Shown: positions 34,120 to 46,089 of the stretch, piece by piece
How positions within the stretch are numbered: the first letter of the stretch is position 1
Layout of the letters: every line of letters starts with the position of its first letter
Source: Bradysia coprophila
Taxonomy: Eukaryota; Arthropoda; Insecta; Diptera; Sciaridae
Length of the DNA: 64,000 bases
Direction: 5' to 3'
Assembly: GCF_014529535.1 (NCBI RefSeq)
Contig: NW_023503608.1
Coordinates: forward strand, 10,962,501-11,026,500
Translations under genes and position numbers: made by a program
The notes under the pieces: model-generated
The model's input: the letters and a program-made list of their open reading frames with translations, nothing else
The model's database searches: none
What the model was told of the DNA's origin: nothing

Positions 34120-36250
34120 TATGGCTCGTACTTGTGTAAAATGTTCGTCTTAGTCAAATCGTTAGCATTGTAGAACTGAACTAAATATGCAATAAAAATC
34201 AGTGCTTCGGGGCAGTAAATTACAGAAAAATAAAAAAAGTAAAAAAACAACGAACAATCGTTAGAAAATTAAAGAGCTGGTAATTATGTCCTAAACATGC
34301 AACATTGTTTATCTATTAAAGTCATGTAAATAAAACTAAAATTGAAGTCAAACGTTAAAATCGTCAACGGGGTAAAAATCTAGACATGACTGTTCATGTT
34401 ACCAAGTGATATAAAATAGAATAAAACAATCTGGCTACGTGAAGCCCCCTACGATGTCGTAAAAATGGACATATAAAAGTGAGAATATTTTACAGGCTTC
34501 TATGGCATCTGTTATCGAAAGTGACCACCAAAAAGCATTGAGCTAAGTTAAAAGTGATCTTAAATATGGTATGACGCTTTGTGTTAAGTCGAAAGAAGTA
34601 ATAGATTTGTGATAGCTAGTAAAGCCTAATTCACAATGACACAAATTTCATATTAAACTTGTAAGTATATAGTGTTCGTACGCTCACATAAATCACTCTA
34701 ACCTTCTTCAATAATTCGACATCATGATTTAATGAGCTTGGAAGGGCTGCCTGAGCTTAACCTTGAATTTTCATTAATTAATTTCGTTTCAAGTTTAGAA
34801 AACGGAATCATACGACAAAGAAATCATTTTTTTTCCTTTGATGATACGTCCTTAAGTATTTGATAGCTGCCACTTGAATTGTATTTTATTGATACATGAT
34901 TCCAAACGTGCTACCGTGCTGTAGGACACTTCGATTTTAAATTTTAATTTAAATAAAAATCCGTCCCACGCAAAGGATCCGCAAATAAAAGTCATGATTT
35001 TGTTGGGAGTGGGAACGTACCGACCATTAAACGATCAAAAAAAAATAGAAATAATTTGCATAAAACAACAGTTTCAATATTTAAAATTATGGGAATGTAA
35101 TTAGAATTACTACATACAATTTTGTACACATTACTACACTTAACTTTGATGAATGAAAATTGATTACACGTTGAAAATCAATTACAAAGTTCAAGCTACT
35201 AACATTGAACATTGAGCCAACAATCTCCGATTATTTATGAACACAAATAAAGGTCATCATCATCAAACGCAAATACCCACCTTAGAATATAATTACATAC
35301 CAGCAATGTCTTATGGCAAAAATTGCAAGAATATTCTTGCATTCCATACATTACTGGAAAATACGACTCTCGTTATTGTGGTACAGCTCGCAAGCAAAGT
35401 GTTTATTACTTTACTATAAAATACTTTGTTTCATTGGAGTCACACAAATAACAATTAAAAATTTTTTGATTTATTTTTTAAAGTAGAGATTAAATTATTA
35501 ATTACCACACATTGAAATACACCATCGGGATTATTAAAAAAAAAAAATATTATGACAACTGGTTTGTTGGTCTATGCAGACAATTATTTACATGCCTATG
35601 TTGCACAATCCCCATTATTAAATTGTCTAAAATATCAAATCAACAATCATCAGATCCAGCTCATGTGAAATATACTGTTTTGTGTTTGACACAATTCCTT
35701 GTAATATATTTTTCGGTTGATATTTTAATACAAAAAGTCTCGATGGTATTGTATTTGTCGAGATTTAAGAAACCGATTTTCATAAAAATGTAAATTATTA
35801 CAAGATAGACGAGACATGAACGATTTCGCGAATTTTGTTTTGTCTTTATTTTTGTGTTGATATTATAGTTGAAACATTGGCTTTTGTGATGTGTGCATGA
35901 ATATATTATATGACAACATTTAAGACTTTTCGTTGTTGTTTTTGTAGTCAATATACGCAATGAATTATCATAACAAAAGGAAGTGTAGAAAGAAGTCGTT
36001 TTGTTGGTTTCATAGAAATAAAAGAAATTTTTTTAAATAATTTTTGATTGCAGCAGAATCATTTTTTATTTAATTTTTTTTATATAAAAACTTTTATGTA
36101 CAAAAAAAATTCGGATCACATTTTGGTTTGTTGTTTTTTTTAGAAGAAAATGATTTTTTTTGTAATTTTTCCAACTACAGAAAAATAAATAATTTTTTTT
36201 TGAAATGAAACGAAAAGGAGTTTTTCTCCGACAAAAAAAGTAATCCTCAC
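34120..36250. other. Intergenic, no gene recognised
   Basis: Very AT-rich, with many homopolymer runs near 36000-36240. Nothing supportable. Confidence 0.5.
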
Positions 36251-36375
36251 TTTCATCCTGTCAATTCATCGGATATAGTAGCGAATAACATTGCAAAAAT
36301 GGATTGCTCCTTTTTTTGATGAGAGAAATGTACAGCGGATGAAAGAACAGTTTCAAAGAAGAGTGGCAAGTTGAT

Positions 36376-37399
36376 TTAATGGAGATAGCTGTGACCATAT
36401 CCACCATAACCTCCATAACCGCCATAACCGTAACCATGCGAGTAGGCTACTGGAGCTGCATGATGGATGGATGAACCGTGATATGAGGCACCGTGATAAG
36501 CGGCATATGGGGCAGCGTGAGCAGTGTAGGCAAGTGGGGCGTGATAGGCTGGAGCAGCGTGCACAATTGGAGCGGCTACGGCATGGTGAACAACTGGATG
36601 TGAATGTGAGACCTGGGGAAAAAGTTAATTTAAATTATTCTCACTGTTTTCTTCGTACTTCTAATTTTGCGTCCTACGGTTTCCTTATTCAAAACGGAAC
36701 CGTTAAATTTTTAAGCCGAAGTAAAGTCATATTTCAACGTTCTATTAAAAAGTTGTGTCTGACAAAACCCATAAAGAACTCACCTTGTATGTGTTTGCGT
36801 ATGAAGTGGCAGCTGGTACAACATGTTTCACAACTGGAGCGGCATAAGCGACTGGAGCAACAGCTTTAACAATTGGAGCGGAGTAAGCATGCGAGTAAGC
36901 TCCATGACCGTATGAATAAGGCGACGAATGATGGGTATAGGCCAATGGTGCAGCAGCATGAGCGTACGACAATGGAGCTGAGTGAGCGTAGCTCAATGGT
37001 GCACTATAACCGTAACCATGTCCATAACCATGTCCATAGCTGTATGGGGATGCGATTAAGGGAGCGGCTATTCCACCAGCTGAGACAGCGGCGAAGAATA
37101 ACGGTAGAGTTAACTGTTGATCGGAATAGAGAAAAATAAATAAAAATTATTTAACTTGAAGAAGCACACGTCTGCAGAATTTTGCATAAAGTAATAAATA
37201 AAATCACGACAAATTAGTCACAGCGAAATGATTCAATTAATGGTTTACAAATCGCTTTCACTTTTTTCACATATATTTGGTAAAGAACCAAAAACTTTAG
37301 CAAACACACAAGCTCCGAGTAATTAAAATTAATATTTTTTATATTGTTGTTGTATGAAACTATGAAACTCTGTCGTCCACTCACCAATAATTTGTTCAT
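36376..37399 (-). CDS. Tyr/His/Gly/Ala-rich secreted cuticular protein, 3 exons
   Basis: Exons: 37399-37385 (MNKLL, donor GTGAGT), 37113-36784 (acceptor CAACAG, donor AAG|GTGAGT) and 36612-36376 (acceptor CCCCAG). All junctions are phase 0 and the product is 193 residues. The signal peptide MNKLLLTLPLFFAAVSAGGI is assembled across the first intron. The body has SYGHGYGHGYGY, repeated APLSYAHSAPL blocks, VAPVAYAAPVVKHVV, and a C-terminus of GYGGYGGYGG type. Gly/Tyr-rich ends of this kind are usual in cuticle proteins, where tyrosines take part in cross-linking. There is no R&R motif. The role is structural; stage and tissue cannot be read from the sequence. Confidence 0.86.
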
Positions 37400-37457
37400 T
37401 TTGAAAATGATAAGTTTTTTTTGGTATATATCGTTCTGTGCTTGAATTACTTAGATC

Positions 37458-37493
37458 GAATGATTTTAATTGACCCCAACCGATGTATTTATA
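37458..37493 (-). promoter_or_regulatory. TATA box and initiator of the 36376-37399 gene
   Basis: TATAAATA at 37493-37486 and TCATTC at 37463-37458, 32 bp between TATA start and predicted start A. Confidence 0.72.
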
Positions 37494-39728
37494 CACAATA
37501 AAATCGTCAACGAGAAGGGACCCCTTCCCCCAATCAACAGCACACGGTACGCCACGGATCAATTATGCTTACACCTAATGCTTTGCGTCTCGGATTTTTC
37601 GTCAAAAAAGAATGATTTTTTGTATTTGCAAAGTCAAAGCACAGCATTTGTGTATCTCTGTGTGGTAAACAAAATGCGACCTCGCTTCAGTTAATAAGAT
37701 TCATGCATGCAATAAATCCTAAGCAAAGCTCACATACATACGTTCGACTTACGGTGTAAACAACTTAATTCTTCAGCATTGTAATGATCGTAATACAGGT
37801 AGGTTGTTGTTGTTTTTTTAATAAAGGTATGATATTACCGCATCATATGGTATTATGTGTACTATTGAAAAGAAAATTATTGTAATTGCAAACAATATGG
37901 AACGATGAAAATTTTCGTGTGAGAAATTAATAGCAGTAATTTATGCAGATCGTGTCAATATGTTGCAGTAATCGAAATCGATTATTGTTACGTGTGTGAA
38001 CATAAATTGATCAAATTGTATTATATCTTTTCGTATAAAATGTAAATTTCGATATCGCATCAATTTTATTGTTGTTAACTGCCCGATTGATTTGACTTTT
38101 CATGGACTAAGAAATCATTTATTTATTGTTCGAAATCACCGAAAAGTCTTTCTTTTTCGGTTGAAAAAAGATGATCACAGTCATATCAGTGGTCAAGTTT
38201 ACAAGCATACAGAAAAACATCGCATTCAGGAAGGTGCAAACTAAGACGGAAAAGAGGACCAGTCGAGTTTTCGTGTGAATAACGGAAAGACATGACGTTT
38301 GTGAGTTTCTTTATATCACAAAAATGTTATGTCTTGTAATGAATATCTTTTGCAGCATCCAATGTAATCTACTATTACGTGATGCAGACGCCGGACGACT
38401 TACTTAATCGATGAAAAGTATGATTTTCAGCACTGAAGTGAGTCTGTGAAAAATGTGTGCCAGTTGTTCGACTCAACAAAGTAATTTCAAAAATGGATGC
38501 TAGTATAAATTAATCAAAACTGCATACTCGCTGCTGTTGTGACACGTTATTCATTAAGTTGGAGCATGCCAAATCTATTCTCCTCTTGTACTTGCTTACT
38601 TCAAAGCTTATTTGCAAACAAACCACCCGCGTCCGCCGTAACACTCACTCTTTAGTGAAATAGATTTTTTCCAATAGATTGCATTTCACTCTTAAATGAT
38701 TTTTTAATTAATTTGATACCAGTGTGGACTCAGTACTCCAGATACGTGATGAATACTATACTATACATCCATCCTATACAACAGATTTTCAATTAAATCA
38801 TCTCACGATATACTGTGCATCATACATATTACCTTACAGTTCAAAGCTACACACTCCGATGGGATTGATGTTAATTAATATTTCTGTATAGCGCATTGTA
38901 GTTTTACGTTCATTAACCATAATAATTGCTAGATTTTTGTGTTTGTTTTAAATGGAAGTGTATTCGGATATGGTATGGTTGTTTGCAACTCTTCCAGCAA
39001 CTTGTCATTATTAATTTTAAATTAAAGTCACTGTTGTAACGAAAAGAGAGCGCGTGTCAGATGACGAATTCATCAGAATTTTCATTAAAAAACTAAAATG
39101 AAAATGGTGGCAGCAATTTTGCCAAAAATTTAACATTTTCCGTACACTTTCAATTCAAAGAATTAGTTGATAACAGGTACTCACACTTTTTGTTATTCAA
39201 AAGCAAAGTTTCCAAGGTATATTAGAAATGACGACACACCAGATTCCGAAGAGTGAAAGATTTAAATAAACCATTTATGTATCGGCACTTCAAGCAACAG
39301 TGCTTCAAATGACAGCTGCCAAATAGAATGAAAAATTTTCCCACATTTTTTTACAGTATAAAAAGTTGTTTGACAGTTTCAGTACTCAATGAGTACTACC
39401 AACGCACTGTCTAGCACCGAAGCTGACTTCGACCTCACTCAAATAGAGGACTGAACCGATCAAAGTTGGCTAACATTAACACAGACGGCAAACATACCTC
39501 TAGTGTAACTGTTTAATCTGTAACTTTTGTTCGAAATCTTTTACTTCATTTGTTTTAACATTATTCTTGCTATAAGCCCACATCAGAGAATTCACTGTTC
39601 ATTGAAAATAGTTATTGCCGCAGGACGAGTGTAACAATGCATATCGTCTGCCTAAAATAGGTATTGTCTCAACTCAGTGACAGTGACGAAAAGTGACGAG
39701 TCTACACGTCTAGCACCTAATAGTTATT

Positions 39729-39852
39729 TATCTACCAAGGTAGGTATGAAGGTATTTTTTCGCACTAGATGTCGATTGTCGACCCGAGGCGAAGCCGAGG
39801 TCGACAAGACGTCGTGTGCGAAAAAATACCGGCATACCTACCGTGATAGATA
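39729..39852. repeat. Long foldback with GGCGAAGCC apex
   Basis: Arms of about 55 bp (including GGTATTTTTTCGCAC and GTCGACC) surround GAGGCGAAGCCGAG. GCGAAGC is known as an unusually stable DNA mini-hairpin sequence. Confidence 0.85.
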
Positions 39853-42816
39853 CGACGTTTTTCGCAATTTCGGGCCATAATCACCTTTCCAATGCAAAAC
39901 ATGTCCTACATTCTGTTCCAAAATTCTTGTATATACAGAAATTCATTTGAACGATCAAGAAGGCTGCATTATGATACACATTGCTATGTGATGTAAAGAG
40001 GCGCGTTGAATGAAATCGAGTAGTCAATGCTTAGTATATACACTTCAACAATACGTTCGGTCGAACCTTTTGGTGTCGCGGGTTCGATTTCTGGTCAATG
40101 CAAGATTTTTATTTATAAAAATTTAGCCTTCGTTGCAGGTAATAGGTTCTTTAGCGTGCGAAAAAAAGTTGATAACGCACTGCGTGCGAAAAAAAGTTCA
40201 TATTGCGCTGTGTCCTGGAATACAGTGAAATAAATACCTTCAAAACGACATTAAATGGATGCATGGAAAGGTGATGATTATGGACCGGAATTGCGAAAAT
40301 AAGAATTTATAACTCGCTGGCATAAATGAATATAACACAGAGTTACATGTAACATATCTTCGACCGAGTCTTCAATGATTTTATCAATAAAGGCAACGAG
40401 CGTTTTACCTATCGTCACTGAGTGGAGAAAAGGTCAGTTTAATATCACTCAACAATTAATTTAACAGTAAAATTTGAAATAGCAAATAAAAGGTGCAGCT
40501 GAATCTGAACAATTTCCAATTTTCATTATTTGTTTAATTAACACATTCTGAAAATTAAATTTTAATTGATTTTAGATTTTTATAAATTATTTGCCAGTAT
40601 ATTTGAATCGATAGATTTTATTGAGATTTGCAAAAAGGTTATTGGTTCAAAAACGATTTTCAAAATTAAATTGTTTCCACAAATAATATTCCAGTCGAAC
40701 CAAAAATTATGTGCAACATTTTTCATTATTATTTGCCATTTAGTCCGGTTTTGAAAATCATAAATAATATCAAAAAACGCTTTTAACAGAATTTTGTACG
40801 GCCGGTATACACCATATATACTTGTACAACAAAACTGTGCGCTATAATTATGTAAATAAAACATTTTATTAGAATCAACAGGTTTCCAGTATCAAAACAC
40901 TCTGTCAATATTACGTACTGAATTGAATTAGATTGTTTGTTCAATTAATCAACTTCATGAAATGACGTTGTGATTTTTAAATCATTCTTCACAGCTTATT
41001 GGAAGAATGGTAAATTATTACGTGATTTATCTACGAGAGTGGCCTACAATTTTTCATTTATGTCATTTCCATGCAAATTGTAAACTGTTGTAGGCTTAGG
41101 ACGTCTAAAGAAATATTTTCTCAATAGAAATGAGAACGTTGACGATAATCGATTCTTTCTTACACAAGGTAGGTTCGAGAAGACAGTGAAAATCCTTACA
41201 AAAACAACATTCAATCTACATTATTAAAGTAAAACGTCTGCATGATATTACGAATCACATTTCTTCTGTATTCTCTTCTACGTATCAACTCTACAAGCAT
41301 CGTGAAAATTATGAACAGAGAATAACATAAAGAACACACGTATGACATACATTGTATGTACTCTTGCAATGGGAAATGTATAGTAGTACCCCATTTTTTC
41401 TGGGACTTGTACAGCTGGGGCAGGCCCGATCTTTTAAAAATCGAGAATCTTATGTACCAAAACACTAACATGATGTACGATGTGCAGTTTTTTGCACACG
41501 CCTTTGCCTGACTCCATACAAAAAAAAATCTTTTAATTCAGTTGATCATCAGTTCAGTCAAAGTATAACGCAAGAAGAAAACCTTTAGGGCATTCTCAAT
41601 CTAATTGAATTGCCATCAGAGATGAACTTCTACTGACCGAAAAATTGCAGAGGCTCGACGGCACACACCTCCGCCGCCATTTACATACCGTTGCGATGCA
41701 GAACCATATTACATCACGTAGCTGCACAACAGACTTTACCTGTTGAATTAATTTTTATATTAGAGATACATATTAATATATAATTATTGATAGGTTGGTG
41801 TACGAAAGATACATGCATCGATAAGAAAGAACGATTAATATTAAATCGCACACGCATTTGTACCGTATTTATAATCTGGCTATAAAGACAGATACATTAA
41901 ATTTAACATGAGAAAAAAATACTCTTAATATTGAGTGTATTATGTCAAACATTTAATACACACAGCCTAGTACCTTGTTGTCAAATGAAAATTATTATAA
42001 AAAGATTTTTTTTCTTTCTAAAATTATCATTAATTAATTACTTTATCCAGTCAGGTATCTAGCGTTAAAAATGCATTTTATTATAAAATAAATTATTTTT
42101 TTTTCATTCAGCCTCACTAGCCACTGGGTTAAAGTGAACAGTTGTTCTTGCACAAGAATGTTTTTTTTTTAAATATAACATGAATCGTTCAAACAGGATA
42201 TCCTCCGATTATGGTGTAAGGATAATTGACATGACTTGAACGATTAAACATCATTTTCAATTCAATTTTCAAATCAATGGATAAAAATGAGTACCTATTC
42301 TTTCTCATGTCATTCTGTGTCACAAAAATACTACTTGCAATTTCTTAGCATTTAAATATTTTCTTTATCGGTAACTCTCGATTTCAGAATACATCAATTT
42401 TCTTATGAAAACCTTGACCGCGTTATATATTTTAAATTACTTTTGTCATCATAAAAACAATAATCTGTAGATAGCATATAAATGTTCACTCTTTTACATA
42501 ATGAAAACTAGTCGAGTGACAATATTTATAATGTTAAAAAAAAGAGTTTGATTTGAAGATTATTACTTACAGACATAAAATCAGAACAGCTAAAAAACGA
42601 CTATACGCAAAATTATATCATTAAGCTAAGAAGTGTAACACTAAACAAGTTTTAATAAAGCAATTATAAAGATCAATGCTACAATTGCGATACAATAAAT
42701 ATTGCGCCTTTCGAAAAGAATGATGGCCAGACGAAGACATTAGCAGTTGTTTTTCTTTTCTTGAAAGTTTTTAATTGAAGAAATGTTTGTCAGTTATTTA
42801 ACACTGGATTACATTT

Positions 42817-43025
42817 AACCTGCCACAAACGGCTATTTATCTGTTATTGATAACGGCGACAAAAATAATGAGGAACTCTGTGTATTATTGTCCTTTATAT
42901 AGGAAAATACATGTTAAAAAATTGAAGTACAAGATTCAAATTAAACAGATTAAAAATACTTTCATCGATTGAAGTAATAGACCCAATAATAATACTGGTC
43001 ACAAGCTTGCCGTCTGTAACAGGTT
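42817..43025. mobile_element. Small inverted-end element (MITE-like), about 209 bp
   Basis: It starts AACCTGCCACAAACGGC and ends GCCGTCTGTAACAGGTT, imperfect inverted ends of about 17 bp. Internal landmarks CTGTTATTGATAACGG and TTGAAGTAATAGACC recur in partial copies at about 15893-16060, 18830-18900, 32080-32150, 34585-34625, 39495-39560 and 43545-43730. Non-coding. Confidence 0.68.
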
Positions 43026-43083
43026 AACGAGCGTCAAACCTGTATAGCTGATAATTAGAATTAGGCTGTTGTGACCGATGGGT

Positions 43084-43192
43084 GTCGCACTTCTTGGACT
43101 AAATTGAACTAAATCGTATTGAATAAAATGAGATTAATATAATACATCTAAATCCCATACGGTTAGTCCCATTTAGCCGAAGAAGTGGGCAC
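43084..43192. repeat. Imperfect foldback
   Basis: CACTTCTTGGACTAAATTGA pairs with a right arm holding GGACTAACC... in reverse (GTCCCATTTAGCCGAAGAAG), with several mismatches. Confidence 0.55.
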
Positions 43193-43544
43193 CCCACGGA
43201 AACCAAAGGTGAACACGTGTAACGGATCTAAACTTTCAATCATAACCGATTCAAGATGGCTATATTGAAGATAGAGTAACTGTCGCTACCGATATCTTTT
43301 CTCTAAACAAGTTATTATTGGGCGCCAGCATCTCCAAGATAAACGATAGCTTCCAACAATAATGAAAATGCAAACGATAATGCCCTTGTGAAGAAAGGTC
43401 GGTCGTTGTGAATGCATATTGTCGTTTGAATGAAGCTTCTATTCAATTTGTGATTATTACTTGAAGAATGGAGTTGGATTTGGATCGATATAAAATTCGT
43501 AATTCGAAATTGTGTGAAATAAAGAGAAAATAAGCTAGAAAAAA

Positions 43545-43730
43545 AATCTGTTATCGAGAACGACAACTAATATAAGTTCTCGCAATTGTTTTTTTAAATA
43601 GCAAAAACATGTGTTAGAGAAACTGAAGTAGAAGATTTTATTTCAAATACCAGGTTTAAACAGAAGAAGTAACAGATTTAATAATGAAATAGTGATAGGC
43701 TTGCCATCTGTGCGCTGAAACTGGCTGGCC
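43545..43730. repeat. Diverged copy of the 42817-43025 element
   Basis: Shares CTGTTATCGAGAACGACAAC, a TTGAAGTAGAAGAT-like block and GGCTTGCCATCTGTGC at the far end. Confidence 0.55.
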
Positions 43731-44815
43731 GGAGAAAATTTTGTGCTCTTCGAAAATTTACAAAAAATTAAGAAAATTTGAATTAATTAGTGATTGAGTG
43801 GCGCAAAGTTATGAAGGAGACAAAGTAAAGATGATCGTGAAAGGCACAAAGAAATCCAGGTCAAATTCACCGTATATGATGGTAATCCATGACGAACTGA
43901 ATCATGCTAAGAGAACCAAAAACGAACTAGTAGAAGGATAACTGGAACAACAATTTGGATTAGACAGAGAGACCCTAAAGACGAGGAGCATTGATTCAGT
44001 TTGTATATATCGCATTGTCAATAGACCGTGTGTGATTTTGAGAAAAAGGTTTTATATTTCAATAAAAAGAAGATTTACCATGAAAAACATTGAAAAAATA
44101 TATTTTTTTTTTATTTAGAAATTATTGAAAAATATTCTTGCCATCCCGATGCCATCCCACTTATTAGAATCTTAGTAAGAATCCAATTAGAATGAATTAG
44201 AATGGTTCGGATACCCTTTAAGTCTCATTCAAATTACAGCTTTTAAAGTAAGATATAAAATCAAGCAGACATTTTTCAGATATTCTGAACACACTTTTGT
44301 TCTACAGAATAATAATCAACGTGAATTAAAAATAAATTATTTATACTTCACACGGTCTATTATACATTTATAATTCAGCAATCATCATCGAAAATACTGT
44401 TTTGATGTTGGTAATTCTCTCAGGAGATCGGATGACTTATAAGGCTTTAGTGAACCTCTCAGGAGATAATGCATTGGTGAATCTCTCAGTGGATCTTTTG
44501 AATGTGTAGTCTGAACCTAAATGTTGTAGTTAGTCGGACTGTACGCCAATTGAAAACCAGCTCCTTGTGTGATTTTCCTTTTCCACTTACCTGGTTGGCC
44601 TAGCGTAATCTAGGATGCATAGTGATTGAAATACATCGCTCGCTGGGAATAGTGAAGTCGGAGTCGGAGTGATAGGCTTTCCATCTGTGCTAAAAAGTAT
44701 GTTTCAGAACTTCCGGAGTCGATTTCGATTCTCTATCTGATTCTAAATAATATTCTACAACATCGTATAACAATTTACAAACAATACGTGATACTTTGGC
44801 TCCTTCAACCTTCAT

Positions 44816-45110
44816 ACATCTAAGAAAGCAGGGTCTATTGCAGATAAAGCGGAGAGATTTAAGCATAATCATTATATGCGTCTAAAAGAAAACTATTTAT
44901 TTACCCCCCTTGCCTTTAAATCATTAGGTTGCATGGTGCCAGAAACAAAGAAATTTATTGACAAGTTGGGATCATTAATGAAGAGAGCATCAGGGACGTT
45001 CCAAAGATTATCTGTTGCAGAAAATTTCTATTGCTATACAAAGAGCCAATGCGGCTTGTATTCTTGGAACTTTAGGAAGTAATAGAGCGGATGATTTTTA
45101 TTTATTGTAA
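44816..45110 (+). pseudogene. Frameshifted 3' tail of a reverse-transcriptase element
   Basis: Reading from 44816, one frame gives KAGSIADKAERFKHN...NYLFTPLAFKSLG and ...DKLGSL. After about 45020 a different frame continues with KISIAIQRANAACILGTLG and a stop at 45110. This order of motifs is the C-terminal segment found after reverse transcriptase in many animal retroelement ORFs. At least one frameshift separates the halves and no RT core remains. Assignment to a clade is not possible. Confidence 0.55.
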
Positions 45111-45591
45111 TATTTGTTGAATGAAAAGATCGTTTTTTTACTGACTGTATGTGAGCAGTCTTTTTTTTCGCTTTGAATAAATAAAAATTTATACTTACAA
45201 ACAATTGTTCCTGAGTCCCGCAACGCAATCAAAGTTTACATGAAAACGCATAGAGACGCATACATTTTCCATTGCGTTGCGAGAATCAGAATTATTTTTT
45301 TTTGTCAATGGGGGACTGAAATTTTGACAAGTTGTTTTTAATCGACGTTAAACATTATTATAAATAAAAAATTGTTTTACGGGATGTCTCTAAAATGCAC
45401 TGATCTTTTTAAAAGTTCGTCTAAACTTCGAAACGTACAGCCGCCCGAAAGAAAATTAGAAAATGGCGGCCCTATATTTTTGATTTTACACTGTTTTTAG
45501 AAATTCTTTTGATCAGAATTGATCATCGAGACTGGAAACGGCCTCCGGCATATTTTAGGCGGCTGACAAAATTGGGTCGATTTTGGATCGT

Positions 45592-45683
45592 ACTTTCTAA
45601 ACAAAAATAATTTTATATAAAAATCTGTGCATTTTAGACTTTCTAAACAAAAATAATTTTATATAAAAATCTGTGCATTTTAG
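45592..45683. repeat. Exact 46-bp tandem duplication
   Basis: Positions 45592-45637 and 45638-45683 are identical, starting ACTTTCTAAACAAAAATAAT. Confidence 0.95.
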
Positions 45684-45893
45684 AGGCATACGGTGGGTGG
45701 AACCATTTTTTGCTTAGAATAACGTTCTGCGTCGAATTGGTCAAAACGTCAATCCCCCACTATGATGTTCTTGAGTATTGTTTAGTATCAGCTCGAAAAA
45801 CGAAATTTGTATTCCTCCTGATGTTCTGAAACGGTTTTTTTAAACCTACAAAGGAACCTATCTTTTTTCACAACATCAATAAAAAAAGGTTTT

Positions 45894-46076
45894 CATGTGT
45901 CGGGGCCGAAAATGGGGGAGTTTCGAGATTTTTCTCGGGTTTTCGACCCCTTACATGAAATTTTTTTTGAGTATCTGTTTTGGACGATTGATTTTAGGCA
46001 CTTTCGCATGTAGCCCTCACTTCGTTCGGGCTACAACTCGCGAAATTGCCTAAAAACAATCGTCCAAAACAGATAC
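45894..46076 (-). mobile_element. Complete H2-H1 hairpin-module unit, inverted
   Basis: H2 at 45894-45957 and H1 at 45971-46076 (106 bp) are the reverse complement of 13542-13724 with few differences. H1 ends GTATCTG and CAGATAC and carries the GTAGCCC-GGGCTAC apex. Confidence 0.88.
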
Positions 46077-46089
46077 ACAAATAACTAAA

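Larger units (their letters stand above)
37510..44800. other. Intergenic, repeats only
   Basis: No gene recognised over 7 kb. It holds the foldback at 39729-39852, inverted-end elements at 42817-43025 and 43545-43730, and a weak inverted pair at 43084-43192. A tRNA-like B-box (GGGTTCGATTTC) near 40080 has no matching A-box, so no RNA gene is called. Confidence 0.5.

Noticed and set aside
36471..37139. Plus-strand 132- and 88-codon ORFs over the Gly/Tyr-rich gene
   Set aside because: They cross the introns and have implausible Arg/Gln/Met-rich composition; the minus-strand gene explains the region.
40070..40110. Possible tRNA or SINE from a GGGTTCGATTTC B-box
   Set aside because: No acceptor stem or A-box at the right distance.
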